A stretch of 64,000 nucleotides of DNA, from positions 62,001-126,000 of the forward strand of contig NZ_JANHLC010000010.1 in the NCBI RefSeq assembly GCF_028682395.1, given 5' to 3'. A model generated the notes under the pieces. That model was not told the DNA's origin and made no database searches. It worked only from the letters and a program-made list of their open reading frames with translations. Of this stretch, positions 1 through 8,595 are shown one piece after another (the first letter of the stretch is position 1; each line of letters begins with the position of its first letter). The position numbers and the translations under genes were made by a program. The stretch is from Pseudomonas putida (GTDB taxonomy: Bacteria; Pseudomonadota; Gammaproteobacteria; Pseudomonadales; Pseudomonadaceae).

Positions 1-189
1 CTTGCTGCCGTTGTGGGCAAACCCCTGTGGCGGGCTGGCCTCGGCCTCGCCGGTCAAGGGCGTGGGGTGCAGCAGCAAGGTCATGGCGATATCGTCGGGC
101 GCCACGCCGGCCAGGGCCAGTTGCCGCTGGATGGCGTCGAGCAATTGGGTGCCCAGGTGGCGAGTCTGTTCGCTGGATTGATAGAACAT
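1..189 (-). CDS. N-terminal 63 residues of an unidentified protein (runs off the window)
   Basis: The minus-strand frame opens at an ATG at 189 and stays open to base 1, so only the N-terminus is visible (begins MFYQSSEQTRHLGTQLLDAI). An AAGGACG-type ribosome site lies about 8 bases upstream. The start is 3 bases after the stop of the upstream ATPase gene, so it is very probably the last or next-to-last gene of the peptide ABC operon. The fragment is an amphipathic helix followed by a short hydrophobic stretch (MTLLLHPTPLTG). I do not recognise the family. By position it may act on the imported substrate, but that is inference only. Confidence 0.6.
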   Translation of the reverse strand, partial: MFYQSSEQTRHLGTQLLDAIQRQLALAGVAPDDIAMTLLLHPTPLTGEAEASPPQGFAHNGSK

Positions 190-192
190 GGA

Positions 193-1194
193 TCAGCGTC
201 CTTGTGAGGCGAGAATGTCGGGCAGGCAGCGTGCGTAGTGCCCGCTGCCCAGCTTGCGCTGCTCGGGAATCGTGGCCCGGCACGCATCGACCACATGGGG
301 GCAGCGCGTGGAAAAGGCACAGCCCTTGGGCGGATCGAACGGGTTGGGCAGTTCGCCCTCCAGGCTGACCCAGTCGTGCCGGTCATCCGGGTCGGGCCGT
401 GGAATCGCCGCCAGCAGGGCACGCGTATAGGGATGGCGAGGCGTTTCGAACAAAGCGTCCGCTGCCGCCACTTCCATGCTCTGGCCCAGGTACATCACGG
501 CGATGCGCTGGCTGATATGGCGCACCACGCTCAGGTCGTGGGCGATAAACAGAAAGGCCACGCCGAGGGTTTCGCGAATCTCCTCGAACAGGTTGATGAT
601 CTGCGCCTGTACCGAGGCATCCAGGGCGGAAACCGGTTCATCGGCGACGATCAATTCAGGGCCGACCGCGAGGGCGCGGGCAATGGAAATGCGCTGGCGC
701 TGGCCGCCGCTGAAGGCATGGGGCAAGCGGTCCTTGAGCCGGGGCGCCAGGCCGACGGTCAGCAGCAGTTCGTCGATGCGGTCCGCGCGTTCGCCACGGG
801 TGGCGCCGATCCCATGCACCAGCAGGGTCTCGGCCAGGGTCTGTTCCAGGCTCATGCGCGGGTTGAGCGAAGAGTAGGGGTCCTGGAAGATCATCTGGAT
901 CTTGCGACTGATGGCCTGGCGATCCCCCAGCTCGTGCAATGGCTTGCCGCGCCAGAGGATCTCGCCGCCGGCCGGCTCGTACAGCCCGACCAGGCAGCGG
1001 CCCAGGGTACTTTTACCGCAACCGGACTCGCCGACCACGCCCAGGGTTTCCCCGGCCGCCAGGCTGAACGAGACATTGCGCACGGCTTTCAACTCGCGCC
1101 GTGGCGCGCCGCTGGCCCACTCCAGCAGGCCACGGGGCGCGGCGAAGTTCATCGACAGGTTGCGGACTTCCAACAGCGGCGTTTCGCTCAACAT
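193..1194 (-). CDS. Oligopeptide/dipeptide ABC transporter ATP-binding protein (OppF/DppF type)
   Basis: This is the second nucleotide-binding subunit of a peptide/opine/nickel-class ABC importer, a cytoplasmic ATPase powering uptake. It has 333 residues, the usual OppF length. Walker A (GESGCGKST) is at residues 55-63, the Q-loop follows FQDP near 104, the signature SGGQRQR is at 162-168 and Walker B (LIVADEP) at 181-187. The C-terminal region has the cysteine-containing oligopeptide/dipeptide extension (CAFSTRCPHVVDAC). Its start overlaps the end of the preceding ATPase gene by 7 bases, which indicates translational coupling. The real substrate cannot be read from the ATPase; D-amino-acid-containing peptides or opines are possible given the oxidoreductase next door. 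Confidence 0.93.
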   Translation of the reverse strand: MLSETPLLEVRNLSMNFAAPRGLLEWASGAPRRELKAVRNVSFSLAAGETLGVVGESGCGKSTLGRCLVGLYEPAGGEILWRGKPLHELGDRQAISRKIQMIFQDPYSSLNPRMSLEQTLAETLLVHGIGATRGERADRIDELLLTVGLAPRLKDRLPHAFSGGQRQRISIARALAVGPELIVADEPVSALDASVQAQIINLFEEIRETLGVAFLFIAHDLSVVRHISQRIAVMYLGQSMEVAAADALFETPRHPYTRALLAAIPRPDPDDRHDWVSLEGELPNPFDPPKGCAFSTRCPHVVDACRATIPEQRKLGSGHYARCLPDILASQGR

Positions 1195-2180
1195 GCCAAT
1201 TCCTCCAGACGGATGCAGGCGGCTAGATGCCCGGGTTCGAGCTCACGCAGTTGCGGGTCCTCGTGGCGGCAACGCTCGACGGCGCTCGGGCAGCGGGTAT
1301 GGAACCGACAGCCACTGGGCAGCGCAGCCAGGTTCGGCGGTTCGCCGCCGATGGGGCGCAGCTTGTGGCGCGGCCCGGTCAGCGTCGGGAGCGCGTCGAG
1401 CAGGGCGCGGGTATACGGATGGGCGGGGCGATGGAACAGTTGCCGGGTATCGCCGCTTTCGACGATGCGCCCCGCGTACATGACCGCCACCCGGTCGCAG
1501 GTCTGGGCGACCACGCCCAGGTCGTGGGTCACCATCAGCACGCTCAGTCCGGTGTCGCGGCGCAGGCGCAGCAGCAGCTTGAGGATCTGATCCTGAATGG
1601 TCACGTCCAGGGCGGTGGTCGGTTCGTCGGCGATCAACAGGCGTGGCTTGCAGGCCAGCGCGATGGCGATCAGGACCCGCTGGCGCATACCGCCGCTGAA
1701 TTCGTGGGGCCAGGCGCGCAGGCGCTGTTCGGGCGAAGTCACGCCGACCGCCTTGAGCAGGGCGATGGTGGCTTCCCGCAGCGCCGGGCCGGACAAACCG
1801 TCATGGCGGCGCAGGCCTTCGGCAATCTGTTCGCCAATGCGCATGGTTGGGTTGAGGGCGGTCATGGGGTCCTGGAACACCATGGAAATCTGCCGGCCGC
1901 GCACTTCGCTCAACTGGGCCTCATCGAGTGTGGCCAGGTCCAGTTGGTCGAAGCGGATACCGGTCGCCGACACCCGGGCATCGGCTCCGCCAAATAGGCG
2001 CAGCAGGGAGCGACAGGTCGCACTCTTGCCGCACCCCGACTCGCCGACCAGGCCGAAGACTTCGCCCTGGCGGATCTCGAAACTGACCCCATCGACGGCC
2101 GTCAGGACCTGGTGCCGGTTATGGAACTGTGTGCGCAAATTCTCGACCTTGAGCAAGGCCTGGGAAGTGGGAGTACTCAT
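1188..2180 (-). CDS. Oligopeptide/dipeptide ABC transporter ATP-binding protein (OppD/DppD type)
   Basis: This is the first ATPase subunit of the same importer, 330 residues. Walker A (GESGCGKSA) is at residues 46-54, the signature SGGMRQR at 162-168 and Walker B (LLIADEP) at 181-187. The C-terminal extension (GCRFHTRCPSAVERC) is typical of the OppD/OppF families. The gene overlaps the permease gene upstream by 4 bases and the second ATPase gene downstream by 7, so the five transporter genes form one leftward operon. Nothing is missing from the catalytic motifs. Confidence 0.94.
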   Translation of the reverse strand: MSTPTSQALLKVENLRTQFHNRHQVLTAVDGVSFEIRQGEVFGLVGESGCGKSATCRSLLRLFGGADARVSATGIRFDQLDLATLDEAQLSEVRGRQISMVFQDPMTALNPTMRIGEQIAEGLRRHDGLSGPALREATIALLKAVGVTSPEQRLRAWPHEFSGGMRQRVLIAIALACKPRLLIADEPTTALDVTIQDQILKLLLRLRRDTGLSVLMVTHDLGVVAQTCDRVAVMYAGRIVESGDTRQLFHRPAHPYTRALLDALPTLTGPRHKLRPIGGEPPNLAALPSGCRFHTRCPSAVERCRHEDPQLRELEPGHLAACIRLEELAC

Positions 2181-3016
2181 GCCTTGGGCCTCAGGAAGTC
2201 ATCGAGCCCATCACCCAGCAGTGCAAAGGTGATGCCTACATACACAATGGCCAGGCCGGGGAACAGCGAGATCCACCAGCCATCGAGAATAAAGTTGCGC
2301 CCTTCGGAGATCATCACGCCCCATTCCGGGGTGGGCGGCTGGATACCCAGGCCCAGGAAACCGAGGGAGGTCACGGCCAGGATGGTCAGCACCACGTCGG
2401 CCATCATGAAGACAATGGCGGGGGTGATGACATTCGGCAGGACATGGCGCAGGACAATGCGCAACTGGCTGTAGCCCAGGACTTTGGCGGCCTGGATATA
2501 TTCCGCGTTTTTCACCAGCAACACCTCGCCGCGCACGATGCGGGCAAAGGAGATCCAGATCACCACGGTAAAGGCCAGGTACATGTTGCCGATGCTCGGC
2601 CCCATGGAGCCAACGATGGCGATCACCAGGACATAGAAGGGAAACGCCCAGAGGATATCGACCAGGCGCATCAGCACCGCATCGACCCAACCACCGATAT
2701 AGCCTGAGATCAGGCCGATGGTGGTGCCGATGGCAAAGGGCAGCAAGACGCACACCAGCGCAATCTGCAGGTCGGTGGCGGCGGCGTGGATCACCCGGGA
2801 CAGCACGTCCCGGCCAAGGTCGTCGGTGCCAAATGGGTGCGTCAGGCTGGGCGCCAGCAGCGCTTGATCGAAGTCCACGGCCAGTGGGTCGTGGCTGATC
2901 AGGTAAGGGCCGGCGTAGGCCATCAGCAAGAGTGCGGCGAGCAGAAACAGACCGCATTGCAGGGCACGGTTACGGGCCAGGCGTTGCCTGGTTTCCTGGG
3001 TCAGAAAGGCATTCAT
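2177..3016 (-). CDS. Peptide-class ABC transporter permease (OppC/DppC type)
   Basis: This is the inner-membrane permease with the longer N-terminal region of the OppC/DppC family, 279 residues. I start it at the ATG at 3016 (MNAFLTQETRQRL), which overlaps the stop of the upstream permease by one base (TGATG). A frame extending further upstream only shadows that gene. The first membrane span is near residues 20-40, followed by the family segment around LTHPFGTDDLGRDVLSRV. The permease core of five further spans carries the EAA-type loop (EYIQAAKVLGYSQLRIVLRH) that contacts the ATPase. Confidence 0.93.
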   Translation of the reverse strand: MNAFLTQETRQRLARNRALQCGLFLLAALLLMAYAGPYLISHDPLAVDFDQALLAPSLTHPFGTDDLGRDVLSRVIHAAATDLQIALVCVLLPFAIGTTIGLISGYIGGWVDAVLMRLVDILWAFPFYVLVIAIVGSMGPSIGNMYLAFTVVIWISFARIVRGEVLLVKNAEYIQAAKVLGYSQLRIVLRHVLPNVITPAIVFMMADVVLTILAVTSLGFLGLGIQPPTPEWGVMISEGRNFILDGWWISLFPGLAIVYVGITFALLGDGLDDFLRPKA

Positions 3017-3960
3017 CAGGATTTCATCCGAGGGTCGGCAAGCTGGTAGGCCAGGTCGGTCAGCAGGTTGATCAGGACCACGAGGACCGCGAAGGTCACT
3101 GTGAGCCCCTGGACAACCGGATAGTCGCGGGCGCTGATGGAAGACACCAGCAGGTTGCCCAGGCCGGGAATGGCGAACACCGACTCGATCACCACGGTGC
3201 TGCCGATCACCCAACTGGTGTGCACGCCCAACACCGAAATGGTCGAGAGCAGCGAGTTGCGCAAGACATGTCGACGTAGCACCGCAAAGGGCCGCAAGCC
3301 CTTGGCCAGGGCCGTATCGACGTATTCGGAGCTCAGCACCGAAATCACCGAACTGCGCATCGAGCGAATCGTGACCGCCGCGGTGCCCAGGGCGATCACT
3401 AGCGCGGGCAGGAACAGGTGGTGCAGGCGTCCGAGCACGCCGGAGCCGTAGCCGGAGACGGGAAAAATCGGCCACCAGATACTCAGCAGCAGTACCAGCA
3501 ACACGCCCAGCCAGAAGGCCGGCATGGACATGGCGATCACGAAGAACAGCTTGATCGCCTGGTCTGTCACCCGGCCGCGGCGCAGGGCCGAGAGCATGGC
3601 CAGGGGCACGGTCAGGACCACGGCCAGCACGGTGCTGTAGCCGACCAGCGACAGGGTCGCCCACATCCGGTCCCAGATCAGCGGGCCGACATCGGTTTTG
3701 TAGGCGATGGAATGGCCAAAGCTGCCCCGCAGGCTGTCAGCGAGAAAGGTCAGGTATTGCTCGGCGAGCGAACGGTCCAGGCCCAGTTGCTGGGTCAGGC
3801 GGGCAATGTCTTCGGCACTGCCGCGATTGCCCAGGATCAGGGTCGCCGGGTCCCCGGGCATGACCCGCAACAGCAGGAAGGCGATCAGGGTGATGCCCAG
3901 TAGAACGGGAATCAGCTGAATCAGGCGAAGTAAACAAAAGCGCAGAATCTGCATACACAC
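3016..3960 (-). CDS. Peptide-class ABC transporter permease (OppB/DppB type)
   Basis: This is the inner-membrane permease of the OppB/DppB family, 314 residues. It has the characteristic N-terminus: a hydrophobic span, then RVMPGDPATLILG, then a Gly-Leu-Asp region around residues 58-60. The EAA loop (EYVDTALAKGLRPFAVLRRH) lies in the C-terminal third. The start could be the internal Met at residue 3 (MQILRF). It is separated from the binding-protein gene by 113 bases containing two strong RNA hairpins, a usual arrangement for making more binding protein than permease. Confidence 0.93.
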   Translation of the reverse strand: MCMQILRFCLLRLIQLIPVLLGITLIAFLLLRVMPGDPATLILGNRGSAEDIARLTQQLGLDRSLAEQYLTFLADSLRGSFGHSIAYKTDVGPLIWDRMWATLSLVGYSTVLAVVLTVPLAMLSALRRGRVTDQAIKLFFVIAMSMPAFWLGVLLVLLLSIWWPIFPVSGYGSGVLGRLHHLFLPALVIALGTAAVTIRSMRSSVISVLSSEYVDTALAKGLRPFAVLRRHVLRNSLLSTISVLGVHTSWVIGSTVVIESVFAIPGLGNLLVSSISARDYPVVQGLTVTFAVLVVLINLLTDLAYQLADPRMKS

Positions 3961-3964
3961 TCCG

Positions 3965-3988
3965 AAAAAAACCGTACGGCGTCCGTAC
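3965..3988 (-). terminator. Hairpin with U-tract between binding-protein and permease genes
   Basis: GTACGG (3974-3979) and CCGTAC (3983-3988) pair around a 3-base loop. In the leftward direction they are followed by seven Ts (3971 to 3965). It has the form of a partial terminator placed after the binding-protein gene and just before the permease start at 3960, so it would lower downstream expression rather than end the operon. Confidence 0.6.
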
Positions 3989-3999
3989 TGTCATTACGC

Positions 4000-4049
4000 G
4001 GGGCAAAAGTGACGGGCGCGCAATCTGGCCGTGCCCGTACCTTTGCCCC
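4000..4049 (-). promoter_or_regulatory. Second, longer intercistronic RNA hairpin
   Basis: GGGGCAAA (4000-4007) pairs with TTTGCCCC (4042-4049), and inside it ACGGGC (4012-4017) pairs with GCCCGT (4033-4038), giving an interrupted stem of about 15 pairs. It lies 24 bases after the binding-protein stop and directly upstream of the U-tract hairpin. Such structures commonly protect the 3' end of the upstream message; that role is inferred here. Confidence 0.55.
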
Positions 4050-4073
4050 TTCGTCAGTCCGACCGGCTGGCCG

Positions 4074-5612
4074 CTACTTGAGGCTGACGTCTTCGAGGCG
4101 GTAGTTGGAGGTTGGCAGCACGCGGAAGCCTTCGACATGTTTACCGGAGGCGTAGGTGGCGCCCTGGTGGTAGAGGAAGATAAAAGGCGCGCCGTCGTGG
4201 ATGCGGTTCTCGATTTCCTGGAACTGCTTGCCGCGCTCGGGACCGTCGAGGGTCTGGCGCTCCAGTTCGTAGAGTTCATTGACTCGCAGGTCCTGCCACT
4301 CGGTGTGCAGGGCATTGGCGCGCTCGGGGTTGACCGCCGTAAAGCCGACCAACTGATCGGGGTCGATGGTGTCGCTGGTGGTGAAGGTCAACGCCATATC
4401 GTAGTTGCCGGCCTTGGTGGTGCTGAACTGCGAGCTGCCTTCGATGGTTTGCAGTTCGACCTGGACGCCGACGCGGGCGAGGTTGTTCTGCATCACGCTG
4501 GCCACCTGGCGATGGGTCATATCGCCCGAAGGCACCAGCAGCTTGAGCTTCAGGCCTGGCGTCACGCCGGCGTCGGCGAGCAGCGCCTTGGCCTTGTCCA
4601 GGTCCATGGGGTAGGGCGTGAGGCTCGTGTCGTGATAGGCCATGATCGGCAACGATGACGCCGCGACCTTGCCATTGCCGCGCAGGATGCTCTTGACGAT
4701 GCCGTCTTTGTCGACCGCATAGTTCAGGGCCTGGCGCACGCGGACATCGTCCAGTGGCTTGACGCGGGTGTTGAGTTGTACCAGCTCGCTGCGGAACACT
4801 TCGGCCACGCCGACCTGGAAGCGTGCATCGGCCTTGAGCCCGGCAATCTGGTTGAACGGCAGGCCGATCACGGCATCGAGTTCACCAGCCTTGAGTTTCA
4901 GGACGCGGGAGTTGTCTTCGCCGATGATCTGGATCTCGGCGGTATCGACCATGGGTTTACCGGCTTGCCAGTAGTGCGGGTTCTTGCTCAGTTGCATCTT
5001 CTCGCCACGGGCCCAGCGCTCGATCACGAAGGGACCGCTGCCGACGGGCTTGTTGAAGAAGGCTTCGCCGCTGGCGGTCAGGGCTTTTTGCGGAAGAATC
5101 GAGGCACTGAACAGGGCCAGGTTGTTCAGCAGTGGGGTAAAGGGCTTGTCCAGGGTAAGGCGCACGGTCTGGCTGTCGATCACCTCGTAGCCGGTAATGG
5201 GCCGGAAGAAGCGTGCCCACTCGGACTTGTCGCCGGCCGCGCGCTTGAGCGAGAACACCACGTCGTCGGCGGTCACGGGGTCGCCGTTGGAAAAGCGGGC
5301 ATTGCTGCGCAGGTGGAAGGTGTAGGACTTGCCGTCTTCGGCGATATCCCATTTTTCGGCCAACCCCGGCTCCAGCTTCAGGCCGTCGGTGCTCGGGCGT
5401 ACCAACTGGTCGAAAATCAGCAGCTCGGTCCAGATCGAGGGGTTATCGCTCGAGGCGATGGGGTCCAGGGTCAGGGCGTCTTCGGCGATGCCCAGGCGCA
5501 AGGTGGCAGCCTGGGTCAGGCTGGTGGAAAACAGGGCGGCAAAGGTGCTTGCCAGCAAGGTGACGCGAAACAGCTTCGACATGCCTGAGTGGCAGCGATT
5601 GTGGGATGTCAT
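4074..5612 (-). CDS. Periplasmic substrate-binding protein of a peptide-class ABC importer (SBP family 5)
   Basis: This is the extracytoplasmic solute-binding protein that captures the transported peptide-like compound, 512 residues from the ATG at 5612. That ATG has a GGAG ribosome site 7 bases upstream (TGGAGAGCCGTTATG), whereas the internal Met at 5582 (MSKLFR) has none; the open frame upstream to 5852 is not needed. A signal peptide (LLASTFAALFSTSLTQA, cleavage before ATLRLG) is clear. Family 5 features follow: FSNGDPVTADDVVFSLKR, an NPHYW motif and a C-terminal FIFLYHQG segment. It is the first gene of the leftward transporter operon. Substrate is not predictable from sequence; dipeptides, opines or D-amino-acid peptides are candidates. 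Confidence 0.93.
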   Translation of the reverse strand: MTSHNRCHSGMSKLFRVTLLASTFAALFSTSLTQAATLRLGIAEDALTLDPIASSDNPSIWTELLIFDQLVRPSTDGLKLEPGLAEKWDIAEDGKSYTFHLRSNARFSNGDPVTADDVVFSLKRAAGDKSEWARFFRPITGYEVIDSQTVRLTLDKPFTPLLNNLALFSASILPQKALTASGEAFFNKPVGSGPFVIERWARGEKMQLSKNPHYWQAGKPMVDTAEIQIIGEDNSRVLKLKAGELDAVIGLPFNQIAGLKADARFQVGVAEVFRSELVQLNTRVKPLDDVRVRQALNYAVDKDGIVKSILRGNGKVAASSLPIMAYHDTSLTPYPMDLDKAKALLADAGVTPGLKLKLLVPSGDMTHRQVASVMQNNLARVGVQVELQTIEGSSQFSTTKAGNYDMALTFTTSDTIDPDQLVGFTAVNPERANALHTEWQDLRVNELYELERQTLDGPERGKQFQEIENRIHDGAPFIFLYHQGATYASGKHVEGFRVLPTSNYRLEDVSLK

Positions 5613-5848
5613 AACGGCTCTCCAGATGATCCAAGCGGCAGACGGTGCTCTAACAGTTGGGTCTTGTGGCCAATCAGCCGGAGTAAAAACCCACGGCGCC
5701 TGACGGCTTCTTATTAGAATATTCAGCCCGGCAACGGGGGCCTGGCTGAGGCTGTATTTTTGAGGCCTCGGGCGAGCGGCATCAAATAGATATACCGACA
5801 GGCTCGATAATCTAGGGTTATGGCTTGTTTGTGGGATTTCTCCTTGGT

Positions 5849-6766
5849 TCAACTGAGTCGTTTACGGTGCATTTGCACAAAACCTTCGGCGCACTCGGCG
5901 GCCTGGCGCAGCAGCCACTGGGCAGCAGCCGAAAGGCTGTCATCGAGCCGTGACAAGGCATAGAGCGTGACGCCCACTTGTGGATGCAACTCGCGTACCT
6001 GCAAGGCGCCGTCGACGCCGGAATAGGCGGTGAACGGATCGACAATCGCCAGGCCCATGCCGGCCTCCACCAGGGAGCGGGCCAGGTGATAGGTCTGCAC
6101 CCGGACCTCGATGCGCGGCGCGGCGCTGGCCTCGGAAAGGTGGTGGGTGAGCAGGCCCCCCAAGGCGTCACGACTGTCCAGGCCGATCAGGGGCAGGTCG
6201 CTGAGTTCGTCCAGCGACATGGGTTGCTGCAGCGCCTGTTGGCTCCAGTAGCCGTTGCGGGCAATCACCAGCATGCGCCCCTGGGCCAGGGCCTGGACGC
6301 GCAAGCCGGGGTGTTTGGGCGGTTGCAGCGAGAAGCCGATATCCACTTCGTGCAGCAGCAGGCTTTCCACCAATTGGTCGGTGTGGTGGGTGGACAGCTC
6401 GCAGGGGCTGGAGGGGTATTTCCTGCGCCAGTCCGGGATGATCTTCGGCAGCAGGGTGTGGGCCAGGGTGGGCGTGGTCATGATGCGCAGCGGCTGGTCT
6501 TCCTGGGTGCGCAGGTTCAGGGCCAGCCGGCGGACCGCCTGCAGGTCTTCGAAGACCCGGATGGTCGCGCCCTCCAGGATGCGTGCTTCGGAGGTCGGTT
6601 CGAGCTTGCCGCGCACCCGGGTAAACAGGCTGAAACCCAGCTGGGCCTCGGCGTGCTGCAGGGCCTTGGAGGCGGCGGGCTGGGAAATGCACAGCAGGCC
6701 GGCCGCGCCGGTGACCGAGCCGGTTTGCAGGATTGCCTGGAAGATTTCGATATGTCGCAGTCGCAT
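5849..6766 (-). CDS. LysR-family transcriptional regulator
   Basis: A 305-residue LysR-type regulator with the N-terminal winged helix-turn-helix (LQTGSVTGAAGLLCISQPAASKALQHAEAQLGFSLF is the recognition region) and a C-terminal effector-binding domain. The start at 6766 (MRLRHIEIFQ) has a GGAGA site 6 bases upstream, so the longer frame to 6796 is unlikely. It is divergent from the FAD oxidoreductase/RidA pair and upstream of the ABC operon, so it probably controls both. The effector may be an amino acid or a related compound, which is inference. Confidence 0.92.
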   Translation of the reverse strand: MRLRHIEIFQAILQTGSVTGAAGLLCISQPAASKALQHAEAQLGFSLFTRVRGKLEPTSEARILEGATIRVFEDLQAVRRLALNLRTQEDQPLRIMTTPTLAHTLLPKIIPDWRRKYPSSPCELSTHHTDQLVESLLLHEVDIGFSLQPPKHPGLRVQALAQGRMLVIARNGYWSQQALQQPMSLDELSDLPLIGLDSRDALGGLLTHHLSEASAAPRIEVRVQTYHLARSLVEAGMGLAIVDPFTAYSGVDGALQVRELHPQVGVTLYALSRLDDSLSAAAQWLLRQAAECAEGFVQMHRKRLS

Positions 6767-6792
6767 TGATGCTCTCCAGCCCATAACGTTTG

Positions 6793-6814
6793 GCAATACC
6801 TTAGCGCTGATTGC
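6793..6814. promoter_or_regulatory. Candidate LysR dyad in the divergent intergenic region
   Basis: GCAAT (6793-6797) and ATTGC (6810-6814) form an inverted repeat with a 12-base spacer in the 112-base gap between the LysR gene and the oxidoreductase gene. It resembles, without exactly matching, the T-N11-A type of LysR site. The evidence is weak and positional. Confidence 0.3.
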
Positions 6815-6878
6815 TCATTGGCTCCAAGCCTCGTCGCTCCCTTACTGTCGCCGGCATCAAAGCCAAGGTATGGGTGAA

Positions 6879-8132
6879 ATGAGCAAGCATGTCGCGGTAA
6901 TCGGGGGAGGGGTGATTGGCCTCGCGACAGCCTGGGCGCTGGTCAGCAGTGGCCAGCGGGTGACGCTGATCGAAGGGGGCGCGAGCATTGGCGAGGAGAC
7001 CAGCTACGCCAATGGTGGCCAGTTGAGTTATCGCTATGTGTCGCCACTGGCCGATGCCGGGGTGCCGCTCAAGGCGCTGGCCTGGATGCTCCAGGGGGCA
7101 AGCGCGCCATTACGCTTTCGCCCGCGGCTCGATCCCGCCCAATGGCGCTGGTGCCTGGCGTTTCTGCGCGCCTGTCGCAGCAGTGTCAATCGGCGCAATG
7201 GCGAGCACTTGCTGCGTCTTTCGCTGTTTAGCCAGACCGTCCTGGGTCGCTGGCGTGAGGACGACGGCCTGGACGGTTTTGCCTGGCGGCGCAACGGCAA
7301 GCTGGTGATCTACCGGGATGAGCAAGGCTTCAAGGCCGCCACCGACAAGTTGCACGGCGAGGGTCCGCAGGCCCTTGATCCTGCCGGCTGCCTGGCGCTT
7401 GAACCGGCCCTGGCAGCGGTCGTGGACAAGCTGGCCGGCGGGATCTTCAGCGACACCGATGAAGCCGCGGACTGTTACCTGTTCTGCCTGATGCTCGAAC
7501 AGCGCCTGCTTGCCAGCGGGCGCTACGAGCGCCTGCAACAGCGGGTCGAGGGCTTTGTGCCAACGGGGACGCGGATTAGCGCCTTGAAGCTGGCCGACGG
7601 GCAGGCATTCAGCGCCGATGACTATGTACTGGCGACGGGTAATGCGAGCAGTGGCCTGGCTGCGCAGTTGGGGATCCACCTGCCGCTCTATCCGCTCAAG
7701 GGCTACAGCCTGACCCTGCCATTTAGCGGTGGGGCCGGGGTGCCGGAAACCAGCGTGACCGATTTCGACAACAAAGTGGTCTATGCCCGCCTTGGCGAGC
7801 AGTTCCGGGTGGCGGCGATGGTCGATATCGGCGCACGGGACGCCCACATTGACCCGGCGCGGATCAGCGCCTTGCGGGGGCTGTGCGAAGCGACCTTCCC
7901 CCTGGCCGGTGATTACGCCGGGGCCCGGGCCTGGGCCGGTCTGCGGCCAGCAACGCCGGAAGGGCCACCGATTCTGGGCGCGAGCCCTTTCAGGAACTTC
8001 TGGTTGAATACCGGACATGGCAGCCTGGGATTTACCCTGGCCAGCGCCTGTGGCCAGATACTCGCTGATTTGGTGGCCGGCCGGCCGTCGCCGATTGATC
8101 TGCAGGGCCTGACATTGTCAGGCATGAATTGA
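6879..8132 (+). CDS. FAD-dependent oxidoreductase, D-amino acid dehydrogenase (DadA-like)
   Basis: This 417-residue DAO/DadA-family flavoenzyme is predicted to oxidise an amino acid (probably the D form) to the imino/keto acid, passing electrons to the respiratory chain. The FAD-binding motif GGGVIG is at residues 9-14. The second family motif (ETSYANGGQLSYRY) follows the first Rossmann unit, and the C-terminal flavin motif is GLRPATPEGPPILG. I start at MSKHVAVIGG (6879); an alternative Met three codons earlier is possible. It is 18 bases upstream of a ridA-type gene, the usual partner that removes reactive imines. Substrate specificity is inferred from family and context only. Confidence 0.9.
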   Translation: MSKHVAVIGGGVIGLATAWALVSSGQRVTLIEGGASIGEETSYANGGQLSYRYVSPLADAGVPLKALAWMLQGASAPLRFRPRLDPAQWRWCLAFLRACRSSVNRRNGEHLLRLSLFSQTVLGRWREDDGLDGFAWRRNGKLVIYRDEQGFKAATDKLHGEGPQALDPAGCLALEPALAAVVDKLAGGIFSDTDEAADCYLFCLMLEQRLLASGRYERLQQRVEGFVPTGTRISALKLADGQAFSADDYVLATGNASSGLAAQLGIHLPLYPLKGYSLTLPFSGGAGVPETSVTDFDNKVVYARLGEQFRVAAMVDIGARDAHIDPARISALRGLCEATFPLAGDYAGARAWAGLRPATPEGPPILGASPFRNFWLNTGHGSLGFTLASACGQILADLVAGRPSPIDLQGLTLSGMN

Positions 8133-8150
8133 ACCCTGAGGAAATGCACA

Positions 8151-8501
8151 ATGAGTATCAAGAGAATCGCCGTCAACGAACGCATGAGCGGTGCCGTGGT
8201 TCATGGGCCGCTGGTGTTCCTGTCGGGCCAGGTGCCGAACGACCGGACGCTCGACTGCGCGGGTCAGACCCGGGAAGTGTTGGCCAAGATCGATAGCCTG
8301 CTGGAGCAGAGTGGCAGCAGCCGGGAAAGAATGCTGAGTGCGCAGATCTGGCTGCGTGATATCGAGCGCGACTTCGCGGCAATGAATGAGGTCTGGAGCG
8401 CGTGGCTGCCCACCGGCTGCGGCCCGGCCCGGGCCACCACCGAGGCGAACCTGGCGTCGGCCGATATCCTGGTCGAGATTATGGTGGTCGCGGCCGTCTA
8501 A
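8151..8501 (+). CDS. RidA/YjgF-family enamine/imine deaminase
   Basis: A 116-residue RidA-superfamily protein that hydrolyses enamine/imine intermediates released by amino-acid-oxidising enzymes. A GAGG ribosome site precedes the ATG. The family core is visible: VFLSGQVPND near the N-terminus and, at the C-terminus, GPARATTEANLAS with the conserved arginine that holds the substrate carboxylate, followed by the strand LVEIMVVAAV. It closely follows the DadA-like gene, so the two are very likely co-transcribed and act in sequence. A strong terminator follows at 8541. Confidence 0.92.
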   Translation: MSIKRIAVNERMSGAVVHGPLVFLSGQVPNDRTLDCAGQTREVLAKIDSLLEQSGSSRERMLSAQIWLRDIERDFAAMNEVWSAWLPTGCGPARATTEANLASADILVEIMVVAAV

Positions 8502-8540
8502 GGCGCGTAGCTGTCCAGCGCCAGGCGCTCAAGATAACAA

Positions 8541-8570
8541 GCCTCGCACGGTGATCGTGCGAGGCTTTTT
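8541..8570 (+). terminator. Rho-independent terminator after the oxidoreductase-ridA operon
   Basis: GCCTCGCACG (8541-8550) and CGTGCGAGGC (8556-8565) form a perfect 10-bp stem with a 5-base loop, followed by five Ts. It lies 40 bases after the RidA stop. The RNA also reads as a stem on the other strand and may serve the convergent antitoxin gene. Confidence 0.9.
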
Positions 8571-8595
8571 ATTGGGCGTACTGCCGCGCCGTGGC

